From: Pseudomonas putida
GTDB taxonomy: Bacteria > Pseudomonadota > Gammaproteobacteria > Pseudomonadales > Pseudomonadaceae
DNA: 64,000 nt
Assembly: GCF_030159595.1 (NCBI RefSeq)
Contig: NZ_BSKJ01000011.1
Span: 62,001-126,000 of the forward strand
Direction: 5' to 3'
Shown here: one piece after another, positions 44,997-53,416 of the stretch
Layout: each line of letters starts with the position of its first letter
Position numbering within the stretch: the first letter of the stretch is position 1
The notes under the pieces: model-generated
Database searches by the model: none
Told to the model about the DNA's origin: nothing
What the model saw: the letters and a program-made list of their open reading frames with translations, nothing else
Program-made: the position numbers and the translations under genes

Positions 44997-45336
44997 GGGC
45001 AGCACTCCGACGGGAAGTCGGCAGGTACGCGCTCGTGCCAAGGCTGTACATGATCGCGGCTTCGACAAAGCGGATGTAGCACACTCGCAATGCGCGCCCC
45101 TGGTCATGCCCGGCCACATCTTCAAGGCGCTTGTAGCCCCGCTCTCGCAGCACCGCGCGCCAACGCGCGAACTCACGTGCAGCATCAACCGCGGCGCAAC
45201 GTGCAGCCACCTCCAGCGCGGCTTCACTGACGGGCCGCTGAAAGTTCAGGCGCTCGCGCAATCTGTCCAGGTCTACGCGTGGCCAGAACGGGTCATGGCT
45301 ATCGGCATAACGTGGCAGCAAAGGACCGTTGCTCAT
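44989..45336 (-). CDS. P2 gpL-like head completion protein, C-terminally truncated
   Basis: This 115-aa protein matches, as I recall it, the middle of phage P2 gpL, the head completion/stabilisation protein. The line DPFWPRVDLDRLRERL near residue 15 corresponds to its FFPDID(P)xRVRERM region, and ERGYKRLEDVAGHDQG to its GFTRLADVPADDIDG. P2 gpL is about 169 aa and has a conserved C-terminal part missing here. The ATG at 45336 has an excellent ribosome site (GAGGGGGGAGG). It ends inside the start of the holin gene, which suggests that a deletion has removed the gpL end and the neighbouring tail gene X. It is probably not functional in a capsid. Confidence 0.72.
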   Translation of the reverse strand: MSNGPLLPRYADSHDPFWPRVDLDRLRERLNFQRPVSEAALEVAARCAAVDAAREFARWRAVLRERGYKRLEDVAGHDQGRALRVCYIRFVEAAIMYSLGTSAYLPTSRRSAAHA

Positions 45337-45347
45337 GCCTCCCCCCC

Positions 45348-45596
45348 TCACTGCTCAGCCAGCATGCCGTAGCGAATGGCCTTGATCACCGCCGCCACGC
45401 GGGTAGGCACATCGAACTTGCGCAGGATATTGGACACATGGAAGTTCACCGTCGATTCCTTGCACTCAAGGATACGGCCGATCTCCCACGAGCTCTTGCC
45501 ATAGGCACACCACAACAGCACCTGCCGTTCACGTGGCGTCAGGCGAACCGGGGCGTCCGCCGGGGGTTGCTGCGGGTGTCGTGCGTTGTCAGTCAT
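45348..45596 (-). CDS. Stand-alone LuxR-type HTH regulator
   Basis: This 82-aa protein consists almost only of a LuxR/GerE helix-turn-helix (LTPRERQVLLWCAYGKSSWE, then STVNFHVSNILRKFDVPTR), with about 18 residues before it. There is no autoinducer-binding or receiver domain. The HTH most resembles that of quorum-sensing LuxR proteins. The ATG at 45596 has GGAG upstream. Only 11 bases separate it from the gpL-like gene, so LuxR-gpL-holin looks like one transcript. It could be a constitutive DNA-binding protein, a fragment of a deleted LuxR gene, or a regulator of the phage remnant. Confidence 0.8.
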   Translation of the reverse strand: MTDNARHPQQPPADAPVRLTPRERQVLLWCAYGKSSWEIGRILECKESTVNFHVSNILRKFDVPTRVAAVIKAIRYGMLAEQ

Positions 45597-45816
45597 GCTT
45601 GTACTCCACGGGTGATTGAGCGGGGCATCGCTGCCGATCTGCAGTCACCTTACGAAGGGCACACCGCCGCTCTCCACCGCTGTGGCTTGTAAAGAACTTT
45701 CGTACAAAACCGTCTGACGAAGGTTACGCAAGATTTGCTGACTTTCTTCGTGCTCCAAGCGGCATTTCGCTCGTCTCAACGCCGTTGTCCATTCGCCTTT
45801 CGCCTGGAGTCGTACA

Positions 45817-47889
45817 ATGCGTTCCGATTTACCCCTCTCGTCCTGCCTCGGCCTGCTGGCTGCCTTGACTGCTGCCCAGCCCGCCCTGGCAGCATCCTCG
45901 GTCGAACTGGGCCAGGTGCTGATCACCGATGAGGAGCAGAACGAACTGACGGCAGCCAGCGAACGCCTGCGCGAAGTACCAGGCGCCAGCAACCTGGTGG
46001 ACATGCAGCGCGTGGGGCAAGGCCGGGTGGCCAGCAACCAGGACGTGCTGGCCTACCAGCCAGGGGTATTCGCCCAGTCGGCGGGTAACGACGGCATCAA
46101 GCTGTCCATCCGCGGCTCGGGTATCAACCGCGCGCCAGGGGCCCACGGTTCCGGGGTATACACGATGTTCGACGGCCTGCCGCTGACCGGCCCAGGCGGC
46201 ACGCCCTACGAGCTGTTCGAGCCGCTGTGGCTGAGCCGTGCCGAAGTGCTGCGCGGTGCCAATGGTTTCGACCACGGCGCGCTGGCCCTGGGTGGCGCCA
46301 TCAATTACGTCACCCACACCGGCTACGACGCCGCACCGCTGCAGGTGCGCTACGAAGTTGGCAGCCGTGGTTACCAGCACCGGCACATCAGCTCAGGGCA
46401 GGTCCTGGGCAACCTTGATTACTATGTGGCCCTGACCGATTCAGAATACGACGGCTACCAGGCGCACAGCAGCGGCAGCGCCAAAGGCATTGCTGCCAAC
46501 GTCGGCTACCGCTTCAACCCCAACCTGGAAACCCGCTTCTACCTGCGCTACCGGGAAACCGAAAACGAGCTGGCCGGCCGCCTGACCAAGGACCAGATCA
46601 AGCACCACCCGCGCGCGGCCAACCCGGCTTACCTGGCCCGAGATGACAGCCGCCCGCAACCGGGCAGCACCTGGGTCGGCAACAAGACCACCTTCTACCT
46701 CGACGACGATGCACGCCTGGAAGCCGGCCTGGTCTACCACGACTATCCGATGGACCTGCGTGAAGGCCCGATGCGCCTGAAGGTGGCCTACACCGATGTC
46801 AGCGGTACGCTGAACTATGTGCGCCGCGACACCCTGTTCGGCCACGAGAGCAAGACCACTGTCGGCTGGCGTACTACCAAGCACCTGCCCAACAGTGGCG
46901 CGTCACAGTTCGCGCGCAGTGGTGACATGTTCGGTCCACGCACCCGCGACTTCACCTACCAGGGCTCGGACACCGTGCTGCATGCCGGCAACGACCTGGA
47001 GCTGGTCCCTGACCTGTGGCTGACCACGGGTCTTGCGATGATCTACACCCGCCGCGAAAGTGACGTGACCTACCCGGCCGAAGGCGGCAAGGTGAGCATG
47101 CATGACTGGGACTATGCGCCGCGCCTGGGGCTGCGCTACGACATCCGCCCGGACCTGCAGGTGTATGGCAACCTGAGCCGCTCGGTAGAACCGCCACACC
47201 CGTGGTCGCTGATCTGGAGCTCGCCAAGCGTAGGCGGCAAGCAGATCCAGCCGATCGAGATGCAGAACCAGACCGCCACTACCCTGGAAGTGGGCGCGCG
47301 TGGCGACTCGGCGCTCGGCCGCTGGGACCTGGCCTGGTACTACTCGCAAGTGCGCCACGAACTGCTGGCCGTGGAAGTAGTGCCGAACTTCACCTCCGAA
47401 TTCAACGCCAGCGCGACCGTGCACCAAGGCGTGGAGGCCGGCCTCGACAGCACCCTGTGGGAACACACCGGTACTGGCAAGCTGAGCCTGCGACAGGCGT
47501 ACACCTTCAGCGACTTCCACTACCGTGATGACGACACGTTTGGCGACAACCGCCTGCCCGGCATCCCCATGCACTACTACCAGGCCGAACTGCGCTATGA
47601 CTGGCCGAGCGGGTTCTATGCCGGGGTCAACACGCAAATGGCGTCGAAGGTGCAGGTGGACTACGCCAACAGCTATCACGCCGATGAATATGCCTTGCTC
47701 GGCGCGCGCCTGGGATGGGACTCGCCGAAGCAGGACTGGCAGACCTGGCTGGACCTGCGCAACCTGACCAACAAACGCTATGCAGCGACGGTGACGCCGG
47801 CCTACAACGATGCCGGCAAGGACAATGCCCGTTCGACGCCGGGCGAAGGCTTCGGCGTGTACGCAGGGGTTTCCTATAGCTTCCGCTAA
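45817..47889 (+). CDS. TonB-dependent outer-membrane receptor
   Basis: This 690-aa outer-membrane transporter has a signal peptide ending near ALAA-S (residue 26), a plug domain (GQVLITDEEQN, then LSIRGSGINRAPGAHG and VLRGANGFDHGALALGGAINYVT, read in parts) and a 22-strand barrel that ends with the aromatic SYSFR. It has no N-terminal signalling (STN) domain, so it does not control its own sigma factor. The ligand is probably a ferric siderophore or similar, which cannot be told from the sequence. No Fur box is obvious in the 220-base upstream gap. It diverges from the LuxR-type gene. Confidence 0.88.
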   Translation: MRSDLPLSSCLGLLAALTAAQPALAASSVELGQVLITDEEQNELTAASERLREVPGASNLVDMQRVGQGRVASNQDVLAYQPGVFAQSAGNDGIKLSIRGSGINRAPGAHGSGVYTMFDGLPLTGPGGTPYELFEPLWLSRAEVLRGANGFDHGALALGGAINYVTHTGYDAAPLQVRYEVGSRGYQHRHISSGQVLGNLDYYVALTDSEYDGYQAHSSGSAKGIAANVGYRFNPNLETRFYLRYRETENELAGRLTKDQIKHHPRAANPAYLARDDSRPQPGSTWVGNKTTFYLDDDARLEAGLVYHDYPMDLREGPMRLKVAYTDVSGTLNYVRRDTLFGHESKTTVGWRTTKHLPNSGASQFARSGDMFGPRTRDFTYQGSDTVLHAGNDLELVPDLWLTTGLAMIYTRRESDVTYPAEGGKVSMHDWDYAPRLGLRYDIRPDLQVYGNLSRSVEPPHPWSLIWSSPSVGGKQIQPIEMQNQTATTLEVGARGDSALGRWDLAWYYSQVRHELLAVEVVPNFTSEFNASATVHQGVEAGLDSTLWEHTGTGKLSLRQAYTFSDFHYRDDDTFGDNRLPGIPMHYYQAELRYDWPSGFYAGVNTQMASKVQVDYANSYHADEYALLGARLGWDSPKQDWQTWLDLRNLTNKRYAATVTPAYNDAGKDNARSTPGEGFGVYAGVSYSFR

Positions 47890-47895
47890 ACAGCA

Positions 47896-47914
47896 GGGGC
47901 CGCTATGCGGCCCC
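47896..47914. terminator. Short hairpin between the TonB receptor and chrR genes
   Basis: An 8-bp perfect stem (GGGGCCGC/GCGGCCCC) with a TAT loop lies between the two convergent genes. It lacks a clear U-tract on either side. Confidence 0.6.
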
Positions 47915-47942
47915 AATGAAACCAGCCCCGAATGAGCAGGTA

Positions 47943-48503
47943 TCAAACCGCCCTGTTCAATTTCACCCACGAAGCAAACTTGTCGACAAACGCCTGTAAA
48001 AACGGTCGGGTCTTGTCATTGAGCTTGCCAGTGTCCTCGAACAGGCTCGCAGCCCCGCCAATGTAGGCTTCAGGCATCTGCATGCACGGCATGTCGAGAA
48101 ACACCAGCGACTGACGCACGGCATGATTGGCACCAAAGCCACCAACGGCTCCCGGCGACACACTCACCACCGCCGTCGGCTTGCCACTCCACGCGCTTTG
48201 CCCGTAGGGCCGCGAGCCCACGTCGATGGCATTCTTCAGGCAGCCTGGCACCGAGCGGTTGTATTCAGGCGTGACGAACAGCACGGCATCACTGCGGCGG
48301 ATCTCGTCGCGAAAACGCTTCCACGCCTCTGGCAGCGCTTCGGCCTCGACGTCTTCGTTGTATAACGGTAGATCACCAATTTCGACGATCTTGAGGGCAA
48401 GACTGGGCGGCGCCAGCTCCGAAAGTGCGAGAGCGACCTTGCGGTTGTAGGACTCCTTGCGCAAGCTGCCAACGACAACCGCTACCGAATACACCTGGCT
48501 CAT
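47943..48503 (-). CDS. chrR: NAD(P)H-dependent FMN/quinone/chromate reductase ChrR
   Basis: This 186-aa cytosolic flavodoxin-like FMN reductase reads almost like P. putida ChrR. ChrR reduces quinones by two electrons, limits redox cycling, and also reduces chromate and other oxyanions. The N-terminal VVVGSLRKESYNRKV binds FMN phosphate. TPEYNRSVPGCLKNAID is the conserved centre, and GGFGANHAVRQSLVFLD contacts the NAD(P)H side. The start MSQVYS at 48503 gives the usual length. It converges on the TonB receptor gene. Its promoter lies in the 157-base gap before the next gene. Confidence 0.93.
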   Translation of the reverse strand: MSQVYSVAVVVGSLRKESYNRKVALALSELAPPSLALKIVEIGDLPLYNEDVEAEALPEAWKRFRDEIRRSDAVLFVTPEYNRSVPGCLKNAIDVGSRPYGQSAWSGKPTAVVSVSPGAVGGFGANHAVRQSLVFLDMPCMQMPEAYIGGAASLFEDTGKLNDKTRPFLQAFVDKFASWVKLNRAV

Positions 48504-48660
48504 GGCGTTTTCCATCCTTTGCTGGGTAAAGGGACGTAGTAGTTATAGATGACCGCTCCTCGGCACTTTGGTTTTTTTTCCGCAATGCGAAAACTTCCGA
48601 GGCAGTTCCACGGTCTATGCCTTCAGACATTTCTTACGTAATTCAGAGGTTTCCACCCAA

Positions 48661-48879
48661 ATGGCAGCAGTAATGGTCGGCCAATTCCACGCCCGTGACG
48701 CCGAAGGCCGTATCTACCCCGTGCACGAGTTCCAGGAGTCCACCCTGCAACTTGACGGCAGCACGCTGGGCGCCCCCATCACCTCCTACCGCCTGGCCAT
48801 CGGCGACAAGGTCAACCACCTGGGTGAAAACCGCTTCGAACTGGCACGCAGCGGCGTCGAGATCATTCGCATTCCGTGA
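48661..48879 (+). CDS. Small conserved hypothetical protein
   Basis: This 72-aa soluble protein of unknown function probably has a beta-rich fold (repeated short hydrophobic strands such as YPVHEF, APITSYRLA, FELARSG). The start ATG 48661 has AGAGG about 12 bases upstream. The open frame reaching back to 48568 lies in a promoter-like AT-rich region and is not used. It converges on the lysine decarboxylase gene and overlaps its end by 17 bases. Codon use is like that of its neighbours. Confidence 0.65.
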   Translation: MAAVMVGQFHARDAEGRIYPVHEFQESTLQLDGSTLGAPITSYRLAIGDKVNHLGENRFELARSGVEIIRIP

Positions 48880-51112
48880 TGCAATCCACGGTGTAGCGGC
48901 CGCTCTCGTTCTGCAGGCCATGCACATCGGCGACAAATCCGGGGAAGCCCTGGTTGAAGGCCCGGGCGAACGCCAGGTAGTCGACTATCGAGCGGGTCGC
49001 CTCGGTGAACCGCTCCCCCGGCATGATCAATGGAATGCCGGGCGGGTACGGCACCAGCATCACCGCCGCCACTCGCCCCAACAATGCCTCGATCGGCACC
49101 GCCTCCACCTCACCACGCACCATCTGGTCATAGGCCCGAGCCGGGCTTACGGCCACCTCCGGTAAACGCGTGAACAGCCGCTTCAATTGCTTGGCCGTCG
49201 CATTGGTGCGGTAACAGCCGTGCAACTGGTCGCACAGGTCACGCAAGCCCATGCCCAGGTAACGTGACGCATCGGCAGCCACCACACTTGGCAGGCAGTT
49301 GCTCAGGGCCGTATTGCCATCATAGTGGCGTTTGAACTCCAGCAACTCGGTCAACAACGTGCTCCACTTACCCTTGGTGATACCCATGGAGAACAGCACA
49401 AGGAAGCTGTACAGGCCGGTTTTCTCCACCACCAGCCCCCGCTCCCAGAGAAACTTGCTGACCACCGCCGCCGGGATACCGTGCTCGCCCAGCGCACCGC
49501 CCGCGCTCAGGCCCGGCATTACCAGGGTCACCTTCAGCGGGTCGAGCAACACATAATCGTCCACCACCTCGCCAAAGCCATGCCACTCCGCCCCCGGCTG
49601 CAGCAGCCAGTCCTGCGCAGCCAGGCGTTGAATACCTTCGGCGCTCGGCGGCTGCCAGATACTGAACCACCAATCGTTCGCAGCAAGGTGCTCGCGCAAG
49701 TTGGCCAGGGCGCGGCGAAAGCTCAGTGCCTCGTCGAACATTTCTTGCAACAGCGACCGCCCCGCCGGCCCCTCCATCATCGTAGAAGCCACGTCCAGCG
49801 AGGCGAGGATGCTGTACTGCGGCGAGGTCGAGATATGCATCATGAACGCTTCGTTGAAGCGGTCACGGTCCAGTTGGCGTCTGGCCCCGTCCTGCACATG
49901 GATCATCGAAGCCTGGCTGAACGCCGCCAGCAGTTTGTGGGTGGAATGGGTGCTGAACACCAGCGGGCTGTCCTCCGAGCAGGCAGTGCCCATGGCATAG
50001 CGCCCGGTGAAAAAGTCATGGAACGCCGCATAGGCAAACCAGGCCTCGTCGAAATGCAGCACCTCGACACTGCTGCCCAGGGTCTGCTTGATCAGCCCGG
50101 CGTGGTAGCACAGCCCGTCGTAGGTGGAGTTGGTCACGACCGCCAGCTTGATGCGCGGCTCCCGGTCACGGGCGAGCGGGTTGGCCTGGATCTTCGCCTG
50201 GATGGCCTCAGGGCTGAACTCGCTGAGCGGGATCGGGCCGATGATGCCCAGTTCGTTGCGCTCCGGGCACAGGTACAACGGAATGGCGCCCGTCATGATG
50301 ATCGCGTGTACCACCGACTTGTGGCAGTTGCGGTCCACCAGCACCAGGTCGTCACGGCCGACCATGGCGTGCCAGACGATCTTGTTGGCCGTAGAGGTGC
50401 CATTGATGACGAAAAAGGTGTGGTCCGCACCGAAGTTACGCGCAGCCCTGGCCTCGGCTTCCGCCAAGGGGCCGGTGTGGTCAAGCAGCGAACCCAGCTC
50501 CGGTACGGAGACGGACAAGTCCGAGCGCAGGGTGTTTTCGCCGAAGAACTGATGAAAGGCCTGGCCCACCGGGCTTTTATGGTAGGCCACACCGCCGCCA
50601 TGGCCCGGCGTGTGCCAGGAATAGTTGGATTGCGCGGTGTGCTGCACCAGCGCCTTGAAGAAAGGCGGCAACAGGCCATCGAGGTAAGTGTGTGCGGCAC
50701 GCGCCACCTGGCGGGCGAGAAACGGTACGGTGTCTTCGAACAGGTACAGGATGCCGCGCAGCTGGTTGAGCTCGCTCATGGCTTCGGCGGGGGCGTTTTC
50801 CAGGGTGACCTGTTCACCCAGGGCGAAGATCGGCAGGTTGGGGGCACGCAGGCGGGCCAGGCGGATCAGCTCGGCCATGTTCTGCAACAGGTGGGTATTT
50901 TCGCCGGCGCCTTCTGCGGCGATCAGCATGCAGGCCAGGCCGTGGTGGGTGGCGGCGACCAGCCGCGCTTCGGCGTGGTCGGCGGCGGCGAGGATGGCGA
51001 AGCCGTCCTGGCGCAGTTCCTCGGCAATGCCCCTCACGCGCTCGCCGGCGACACTGTCAGCCTTGATGGCGCGGTGGACGATGAGGATCGGGAACTTGAG
51101 GTCCTTGTACAT
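48863..51112 (-). CDS. ldcA: Lysine (Orn/Lys/Arg) decarboxylase, fold type I
   Basis: This is a 749-aa inducible-type PLP decarboxylase. It has an N-terminal wing/receiver-like domain (residues about 1-120), a large catalytic domain with the PLP lysine in STHSTHKLL near residue 382, HTPGHGGGVAY near residue 160, and a C-terminal domain. It resembles P. aeruginosa LdcA, which makes cadaverine from lysine under arginine control. The position beside dnaQ, rnhA, gloB and mltD is the same as I recall there. The start ATG 51112 (MYKDLKFPILIVHR) has GGAGG upstream. The ATG at 51145 would add 11 residues. Arginine or ornithine activity cannot be excluded. Confidence 0.9.
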   Translation of the reverse strand: MYKDLKFPILIVHRAIKADSVAGERVRGIAEELRQDGFAILAAADHAEARLVAATHHGLACMLIAAEGAGENTHLLQNMAELIRLARLRAPNLPIFALGEQVTLENAPAEAMSELNQLRGILYLFEDTVPFLARQVARAAHTYLDGLLPPFFKALVQHTAQSNYSWHTPGHGGGVAYHKSPVGQAFHQFFGENTLRSDLSVSVPELGSLLDHTGPLAEAEARAARNFGADHTFFVINGTSTANKIVWHAMVGRDDLVLVDRNCHKSVVHAIIMTGAIPLYLCPERNELGIIGPIPLSEFSPEAIQAKIQANPLARDREPRIKLAVVTNSTYDGLCYHAGLIKQTLGSSVEVLHFDEAWFAYAAFHDFFTGRYAMGTACSEDSPLVFSTHSTHKLLAAFSQASMIHVQDGARRQLDRDRFNEAFMMHISTSPQYSILASLDVASTMMEGPAGRSLLQEMFDEALSFRRALANLREHLAANDWWFSIWQPPSAEGIQRLAAQDWLLQPGAEWHGFGEVVDDYVLLDPLKVTLVMPGLSAGGALGEHGIPAAVVSKFLWERGLVVEKTGLYSFLVLFSMGITKGKWSTLLTELLEFKRHYDGNTALSNCLPSVVAADASRYLGMGLRDLCDQLHGCYRTNATAKQLKRLFTRLPEVAVSPARAYDQMVRGEVEAVPIEALLGRVAAVMLVPYPPGIPLIMPGERFTEATRSIVDYLAFARAFNQGFPGFVADVHGLQNESGRYTVDCITECE

Positions 51113-51175
51113 CAGGTGGCTACCTCCGAAGGACATGGCGTCCATTTCAGGGTAGTTGAACCTATGTTTTCAGGG

Positions 51176-51272
51176 CCGGCCTCTTCGCGGGCAAGCCCGC
51201 TCCCACAGGAACCCCACTCGCTCAGGCTTTGTGGGATCCCTGTGGGAGCGGGCTTGCCCGCGAAAGGGCCGG
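51176..51272. repeat. REP pair in inverted orientation (BIME-like)
   Basis: Two 34-base copies of the P. putida REP sequence, 51176-51209 and 51239-51272, face each other with 29 bases between them. Each contains CGCGGGCAAGCCCGCTCC or its complement. Such pairs lie between genes and stabilise mRNA ends or serve as gyrase/IS sites. Confidence 0.92.
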
Positions 51273-51285
51273 TACAGGCAGACAA

Positions 51286-52065
51286 TCAGCCAGCAGGTGT
51301 CTCGGTAAGAGACTGCCACATGGACGGCCCACCCGCCGACTTGGCAACAGCCGCCAACCGCTCGGCATGCGCCTCCAGCTCTTCGGCACTGGCCATGATC
51401 ACCCGCCCCGGCGCACGCCCGGTAATACGGCGAATCTCGCTGCCCCCACTGCCGTGCCCATCACCCTCGGCATCAGCACCGTGCCCAGCCAGCGACAGGC
51501 TGGTCTGGCCACCGGTCATCGCCAGGTAAACGTCTGCCAGCAGTTCCGAGTCGAGCAGTGCGCCGTGCAGTTCACGGCCCGAGTTGTCGATGTCGTAGCG
51601 TTTGCACAGCGCATCGAGGCTGTTGCGCTGCCCCGGGTGACGCGAACGTGCCAACAACAGGGTATCGAGGATGGTGCAATACTGCGAAGCGTCCGCACGG
51701 TCGTGCTGACCGAGCAAGGCAAATTCGTTGTTGATGAAGCCAACGTCGAACGCCGCGTTGTGGATGACCAGCGTGGCGCCCTGGATGAACTCGAAGAACT
51801 CCTCGGCGACATCGCCAAAGCGTGGCTTGCCGACCAGGAAGGTATCCGTGATACCGTGGACGTTGATAGCGCCCTCGTCACTCTCACGGTCCGGCTGCAG
51901 GTAAACGTGGAAGTGCCGCCCGGTCAGGCGCCGGCCAATCACCTCGACACAGCCGATCTCGATGATCCGGTGGCCTTCGCTGACCGGCATACCCGTGGTT
52001 TCGGTATCGAGAATGACGAACCGTTTATCTTGCTGCTGCTCCACGCGGGGCGCTCCAACTTGCAT
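51286..52065 (-). CDS. dnaQ: DNA polymerase III epsilon subunit (proofreading exonuclease)
   Basis: This 259-aa 3'-5' exonuclease proofreads for the replicative polymerase. ExoI (ILDTETTGMP, near residue 18), ExoII (IHNAAFDVGFINNE) and ExoIII-epsilon (ELHGALLDSELLADVY, near residue 165) are all present. The C-terminal tail that binds the alpha subunit begins near residue 185 and carries a Gly/Ser/Asp-rich linker. It follows rnhA by 30 bases on the same strand, the order known in many gammaproteobacteria. The REP pair lies downstream. Confidence 0.95.
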   Translation of the reverse strand: MQVGAPRVEQQQDKRFVILDTETTGMPVSEGHRIIEIGCVEVIGRRLTGRHFHVYLQPDRESDEGAINVHGITDTFLVGKPRFGDVAEEFFEFIQGATLVIHNAAFDVGFINNEFALLGQHDRADASQYCTILDTLLLARSRHPGQRNSLDALCKRYDIDNSGRELHGALLDSELLADVYLAMTGGQTSLSLAGHGADAEGDGHGSGGSEIRRITGRAPGRVIMASAEELEAHAERLAAVAKSAGGPSMWQSLTETPAG

Positions 52066-52095
52066 CAGTTACAAAGGCCGCAATTGTACCCCAGC

Positions 52096-52542
52096 TCAAC
52101 GCTGGGCGCGCACTTCGTCCACGCCACGGTTGGCCAACTGGTCGGCGCGTTCGTTGCCGGGGTGGCCGATGTGGCCGCGGACCCACTTCCAGCTCACCTT
52201 GTGGCGGTTGACCTGCTCATCCAGCTGCTGCCACAGGTCGGCGTTTTTCACCGGTTCCTTGGCAGCCGTCTTCCAGCCGCGCTTCTTCCAGTTGACCATC
52301 CACTCGTTGATGCCCTTCATCACATACTGCGAGTCCGTGGTCAGCACCACCTCGCACTCACGCTTGAGCGACATCAGGCCCTGGATTGCCGCCATCAGCT
52401 CCATGCGGTTGTTGGTGGTTTCACGTTCGCCGCCCCACAGTTCCTTCTCGACGCCCTTGTAAATCATCAGGACCCCCCAGCCACCTGGGCCAGGGTTGCC
52501 TTTGCAGGCACCATCGGTAAACATTTCGACGCTATCGCTCAT
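52096..52542 (-). CDS. rnhA: Ribonuclease HI
   Basis: This 148-aa enzyme cleaves the RNA strand of RNA-DNA hybrids. The catalytic DEDD residues appear as FTDGACKGNPGPGGWG (first Asp), the glutamate in NNRMELMAAI near residue 48, the aspartate in LTTDSQYV near residue 70, and the last Asp near residue 134 (NERADQLAN). It lies 15 bases downstream of the methyltransferase gene on the same strand and just before dnaQ. Confidence 0.97.
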   Translation of the reverse strand: MSDSVEMFTDGACKGNPGPGGWGVLMIYKGVEKELWGGERETTNNRMELMAAIQGLMSLKRECEVVLTTDSQYVMKGINEWMVNWKKRGWKTAAKEPVKNADLWQQLDEQVNRHKVSWKWVRGHIGHPGNERADQLANRGVDEVRAQR

Positions 52543-52557
52543 GTACCACTCTTGAAT

Positions 52558-53331
52558 TCAGTGCTTGTCAGTTTCAGGGTTGGCCGCCGTGCGGTTCACC
52601 TTGGCCAGTGGCAGCGGCAACAGCTTGCCCATCGGCTCGCGGCGCTCCGGGCGCAATGGCCTCAGGCCGACTACCATCTTGCGCGCTACCAGCAGGTACA
52701 CCCCGCCACCGGCGCTTTGCCAGCCGCCGGCCAGCCGCTCCCAGCCCTCCAGGCGTTGCTGCCAGGCCGGTGAGGCAAGCGGCGGACGATAGCACCCGAA
52801 GCGGCGTTTCTCCAGCGCGAAGCCCAGCAGGTTGAGCCAGTCGCCCACCCGTGACGGCGAGATGCAACGGGCCTTGCGCAAAGCCCCATGGCTGAAGAAA
52901 TGGCGCATGCCCCAGCTGCTCCATGGGTTGATCCCGACGATCAGCAAATGCCCACCCGGACGCACGGCACTGGCGGCCTCGCGCAGCAGCCCATGGGGCG
53001 ACAGGCAAAAGTCCAGGCCATGCTGCAACACCACCACGTCGGCGGCATGCTCGCTCAACGGCCAGGCCTGTTCCTCGCAGACAATCTCCACCCCTGGCAG
53101 CGGCGCGCCGAGGCGCACATTGCGCTGCACCTGGGGCGCGCTCGGTGGCGGCTCGGCACAAGGCCCGTAATGCACGAGGTAGCCGCCGAAGAAGCGCCCG
53201 AGCTCTTCTTCCAGCAATTTTTCCTCTTCCTTGAGCATCAGTTGGCCGAGTGGGCCATTGAACCACTCACGGGCCAGGCTGATCAGCTCGACCCAGTCCG
53301 GGTCGGCCTGGGCAAAGGCTTGGTCGGTCAT
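52558..53331 (-). CDS. Class I SAM-dependent methyltransferase
   Basis: This is a 257-aa protein of the UbiE/type-11 methyltransferase fold. The first motif region is partly degenerate, but the acidic/motif II zone (DVVVLQHGLDFC near residue 97) and the motif III zone (VRPGGHLLIVGINPWSSWG near residue 120) are clear. The SAM-binding glycine-rich loop is less obvious, so activity is uncertain. It lies between rnhA and gloB, diverging from gloB, a place such a gene occupies in other pseudomonads too. The start ATG 53331 gives MTDQAFAQ. The substrate is unknown. Confidence 0.82.
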   Translation of the reverse strand: MTDQAFAQADPDWVELISLAREWFNGPLGQLMLKEEEKLLEEELGRFFGGYLVHYGPCAEPPPSAPQVQRNVRLGAPLPGVEIVCEEQAWPLSEHAADVVVLQHGLDFCLSPHGLLREAASAVRPGGHLLIVGINPWSSWGMRHFFSHGALRKARCISPSRVGDWLNLLGFALEKRRFGCYRPPLASPAWQQRLEGWERLAGGWQSAGGGVYLLVARKMVVGLRPLRPERREPMGKLLPLPLAKVNRTAANPETDKH

Positions 53332-53416
53332 TGCGCTCTCCCTCGAAGGTTCTCCCACCGCGCCATCGCGGCTAAGATGCCCTCATGTGCCACGCTAGGC
53401 GAATCGGATCCGCACC

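Noticed and set aside
51176..51272. Inverted structure considered as a Rho-independent terminator
   Set aside because: The two arms are full REP units of the P. putida type and no U-run follows, so repeat annotation is better.
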